A stretch of DNA of 64,000 nucleotides from CBDDLD01 sp965230605 (lineage in GTDB: Bacteria > Bacteroidota > Bacteroidia > Flavobacteriales > Flavobacteriaceae), in NCBI GenBank assembly GCA_965230605.1, contig CBDDLD010000004.1:2852001-2916000 (forward strand), given 5' to 3'. Both the position numbers and the translations under genes were made by a program. How positions within the stretch are numbered: position 1 is the first letter of the stretch; each line of letters opens with the position of its first letter. Shown here piece after piece: positions 61,428-64,000 of the stretch. The notes under the pieces are model-generated. The model was given only the letters and a program-made list of their open reading frames with translations. It had not been told where the DNA came from and made no database searches.

Positions 61428-63215
61428 CTAATGATGTAATTCTTCTTCACCATCCTTAAGCGGGATGTTTTGCGGCACAAAATCTTCATCATGACCAGGT
61501 TTACTGTAATCATATGGCCAACGGTATACGTGCGGAATCTCTCCTGGCCAGTTTCCGTGCATGTGTTTCATAGGTGCTGTCCATTCTAATGTATTTGATC
61601 TCCATGGGTTTTGTGGTGCTTTCTTACCATAGAAAATACTATGGATAAAGTTGTATATAAATACTAACTGAAATATACCTCCTACAAGAGCAAATATTGT
61701 GATTACTGCCTGTGCATTTGTGGTGTCATCAAACAATGGGAAGTTTGAGTTTGTGTAATAACGTCTTGGTAATCCTGCCATTCCAATGAAGTGCATTGGG
61801 AAGAATACACCATATGCGCATATTGCCGTTACCCAGAAGTGCAGGTATCCTAAATTCTTATTCAGCATACGACCAAACATTTTTGGGAACCAGTGGTAAA
61901 TCCCAGCAAACATTCCATATAATGCTGAGATACCCATTACTAAGTGGAAGTGAGCCACTACGAAGTATGTATCGTGAACGTTAATATCTAATGCACTGTC
62001 ACCTAAAATAATTCCTGTTAAACCTCCAGTGATAAAGGTCGATACTAATCCAATAGAGAATAGCATCGCGGGGTTCATCTGTAGGTTACCCTTCCAGAGT
62101 GTGGTGATATAGTTAAATGCTTTTACTGCTGAAGGTATTGCAATTAATAATGTTGTAAATGTAAATACCGAACCTAGGAATGGATTCATCCCTGAGATAA
62201 ACATGTGGTGTCCCCATACAATTGTTGAAAGGAATGCAATTGCTAATATCGAAGCCACCATGGCACGATAACCAAATATAGGTTTACGCGAGTTAGTCGC
62301 AATAATTTCTGAGGTAATTCCTAATGCTGGTAATAATACGATATATACTTCAGGGTGTCCTAAGAACCAGAATAAGTGCTCGAACAGTACTGGTGATCCA
62401 CCTTGATAGTGTAGTACTTCACCTTGAATAAATATATCAGATAAGAAGAAGGATGTTCCAAAACTTCTATCCATGATTAATAATAACGCCGCAGATAATA
62501 ATACCGGGAATGAAATCACACCAATAACTGCAGTTACAAAGAATGCCCAGATTGTCAATGGTAATCTTGTCATTGACATCCCTTTAGTTCTTAGGTTTAA
62601 TACAGTTACAATATAATTAAGTGATCCTAGTAATGATGATGCAATAAATATAGCCATGGAGACTAGCCAAAGCGTCATCCCTGCTCCAGAACCTCCTTGC
62701 GCCATAGGCAGTGCAGATAGAGGTGGATAGATTGTCCATCCGGCAGCTGCCGGACCTGCTTCTACAAATAGTGAAATTACCATAACTACACTAGACACGA
62801 AGAATAGCCAGTAAGAAATCATGTTAAGGAATCCTGACGCCATATCGCGTGCACCAATCTGTAACGGGATTAAGAGGTTACTAAACGTACCACTAAGACC
62901 TGCGGTTAATACAAAGAATACCATGATGGTACCATGTATTGTTACTAAGGCTAGATAAATATCTGCATCCATAACACCGTCTGGTGCCCATTTTCCTAAT
63001 AGAGCTTCAAAAAGCACATTAGGCTTTTCTGGCCATGCAATTTGCATACGGAACATTAATGACATAAGCACTCCTATAATACCCATTATAGTACCTGTGA
63101 TAAGGTATTGCTTAGCAATCATTTTATGATCCTGACTAAAGATGTATTTGGTCACAAAGGTTTCTTTGTGGTGGTGATGTTCGTCGTGAGCGTGTGTTTC
63201 TGCTGTTGCTGACAT
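61428..63215 (-). CDS. ctaD: Cytochrome c oxidase subunit I
   Basis: This is the catalytic subunit with heme a, heme a3 and CuB. The 595-residue protein has 12 or more membrane helices and the ligand histidines: His94 in VTIHGTIMVFF (low-spin heme), HPEVYIVLLPALG with the cross-linked Tyr, WGHHMFISGMNPF (CuB), and HDTYFVVAHFHLVMG (hemes). The HPEVY segment marks an A-type oxidase. The N-terminus is His-rich (HAHDEHHHHK, residues 8-17) and the C-terminus ends LHH. It follows ctaC by 35 bases. Confidence 0.97.
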   Translation of the reverse strand: MSATAETHAHDEHHHHKETFVTKYIFSQDHKMIAKQYLITGTIMGIIGVLMSLMFRMQIAWPEKPNVLFEALLGKWAPDGVMDADIYLALVTIHGTIMVFFVLTAGLSGTFSNLLIPLQIGARDMASGFLNMISYWLFFVSSVVMVISLFVEAGPAAAGWTIYPPLSALPMAQGGSGAGMTLWLVSMAIFIASSLLGSLNYIVTVLNLRTKGMSMTRLPLTIWAFFVTAVIGVISFPVLLSAALLLIMDRSFGTSFFLSDIFIQGEVLHYQGGSPVLFEHLFWFLGHPEVYIVLLPALGITSEIIATNSRKPIFGYRAMVASILAIAFLSTIVWGHHMFISGMNPFLGSVFTFTTLLIAIPSAVKAFNYITTLWKGNLQMNPAMLFSIGLVSTFITGGLTGIILGDSALDINVHDTYFVVAHFHLVMGISALYGMFAGIYHWFPKMFGRMLNKNLGYLHFWVTAICAYGVFFPMHFIGMAGLPRRYYTNSNFPLFDDTTNAQAVITIFALVGGIFQLVFIYNFIHSIFYGKKAPQNPWRSNTLEWTAPMKHMHGNWPGEIPHVYRWPYDYSKPGHDEDFVPQNIPLKDGEEELHH

Positions 63216-63250
63216 AATATCTCTTTATCTTTTTCTTTAATACAATTTGC

Positions 63251-64000
63251 TTAGTTTAATGATTTTGCAAACACTGTTTGCTCTTTCATCCAAGCGTCAA
63301 ATTCTTCTTGAGTTTCTACAATAATTTTCATTTGCATGTTGTAGTGCGACTTTCCACAAATCTTGTTACATAGCAATAAATAATCAAACTCATATACTAA
63401 GTCTTGTCCAGCTTCTTCAATTTCTTGACGTCTTTCACGTCTAAGTTCGTTGATGTTCTGAACTTTTTCAATAATATCCGGATTCTCACGCATATCAGCC
63501 GTTGTAACTGTAGGCGTAAATGCAAATTGTGTTACCATCCCTGGCACACAGTTCATTTGTGCTCTAAAGTGTGGCATGTAAGCCGAGTGTAATACGTCTT
63601 GAGAACGCATCTTGAATAGTACAGGGCGACCTACAGGTAAATGTAATTCTGTTACAATAACATCGTCTTGAGCATTAGGATCTGCCTCGTCTAAACCTAA
63701 GATATTAGCTCTGTCTAAGTCTATTAATCTTACATTGGCTTTTCCTAATGTATTATCATCGCCCCCATATCGTGCTTTCCAGTTGAATTGTTGTGCATAA
63801 AGCTCTATAACTAAAGGATCATCTTCAGTATCTATGCTCATGATATTATTCCATGTAAATAATCCATAGATAATAAGTCCGGCTAAAACAATAACAGGAA
63901 TGATAGTCCATACAGCTTCTAATAAATTATTGTCTGCATAGAATAAGGCTTTACGCCCTTTTTCTCCTCTATACTTATAAGCAAAATAGTGTAATAAAAA
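63251..64000 (-). CDS. ctaC: Cytochrome c oxidase subunit II (5' end outside the window)
   Basis: The frame stays open to base 64000, so this is the C-terminal 249 residues and the apparent ATG at 63841 is internal. Upstream of it the frame reads a membrane helix (LEAVWTIIPVIVLAGLII), the second helix of subunit II. The CuA domain has YAQQFNWKARYGG, DVLHSAYMPHFR with the first His ligand, and CNKICGKSHYNM supplying two Cys, His and Met. A charged insertion (about ENPDIIEKVQNINELRRERR) separates the halves. No fused cytochrome c domain is present at the C-terminus. Confidence 0.96.
   Translation of the reverse strand, partial: FLLHYFAYKYRGEKGRKALFYADNNLLEAVWTIIPVIVLAGLIIYGLFTWNNIMSIDTEDDPLVIELYAQQFNWKARYGGDDNTLGKANVRLIDLDRANILGLDEADPNAQDDVIVTELHLPVGRPVLFKMRSQDVLHSAYMPHFRAQMNCVPGMVTQFAFTPTVTTADMRENPDIIEKVQNINELRRERRQEIEEAGQDLVYEFDYLLLCNKICGKSHYNMQMKIIVETQEEFDAWMKEQTVFAKSLN

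Noticed and set aside
63251..63841. Apparent complete 196-codon gene for subunit II
   Set aside because: The frame continues without a stop to the window edge and encodes the second membrane helix, so the ATG at 63841 is internal.

Overview
The window is a 64 kb piece of an AT-rich chromosome from the Bacteroidota, almost certainly a gliding or T9SS-bearing member of the Flavobacteriaceae (marine-type flavobacterium). The evidence is the gene content: SprA (type IX secretion translocon), a PorP/SprF-family protein paired with a giant type-B-sorted adhesin, a RemB-like outer membrane protein, TonB proteins with the flavobacterial FPGC motif, NifU with doubled N domains, a split cytochrome oxidase operon with SCO and DUF420 proteins, and promoters of the Bacteroidota type (TAnnTTTG -7 box, TTG about 20 bases upstream). 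No rRNA, tRNA, insertion sequence, prophage or CRISPR array was seen. No gap without a gene exceeds 300 bases; the largest are 271-522 (bidirectional terminator) and 18409-18622 (nothing recognisable).

Layout. 1-270: tail of a carboxypeptidase-regulatory-like protein. 523-3902 (minus): tig, clpP, clpX. 3978-5839 (minus): pdxJ, an alpha/beta hydrolase and a small membrane protein. 5932-14259 (plus): CBS protein, nadK, DUF6089 barrel, uppS, bamA, two OmpH/Skp chaperones, murI, which is an envelope biogenesis block. 14293-18408: a small unknown gene, then a minus-strand operon of LytS-like kinase, LytTR regulator, small secreted protein and gamma carbonic anhydrase. 18623-19777: vWA protein. 19834-27429: PorP/SprF protein and a 2193-residue T9SS type-B adhesin with 14 repeats. 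27605-30202: NifU, a secreted unknown, MscS channel. 30208-38083 (minus): ABC-type tripartite exporter (ATPase, two permeases, two adaptors, TolC) and tsaB. 38189-43431 (minus): cytochrome oxidase accessory and structural genes (ctaB, two subunit III, subunit IV; then a cysteine-free SCO-like protein, SCO, DUF420, a small CxxC protein). 43585-44466: MBL hydrolase. 44469-48312 (minus): RemB-like barrel protein and two TonB. 48369-56991 (minus): vanZ, gcvH, sprA, ruvA. 57073-61349 (minus): malic enzyme, queG, ruvB. 61428-64000 (minus): ctaD and the 3' part of ctaC, cut by the window end.

How the genes fit together. Three themes dominate: building the outer membrane (BamA, Skp, UppS, MurI), moving proteins and energy across it (SprA, SprF/adhesin, TonB, RemB-like), and assembling an aa3-type cytochrome oxidase (CtaB, CtaC, CtaD, two subunit III, subunit IV, SCO).

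Most of the window is conserved flavobacterial core genome, and I do not see a self-evident new defence or mobile system. The observations I rate highest are: three consecutive genes carrying the same TonB C-terminal-like domain, one of them fused to an outer membrane barrel; a recurring module in which a terminator runs straight into a -7 promoter box placed 4-7 bases before the start codon (murI, the SCO-like gene, ruvB), predicting leaderless mRNAs; a SCO-like protein without the copper-binding cysteines beside the true SCO; and the 14-repeat, two-cysteine-per-repeat adhesin with signs of recent repeat exchange.
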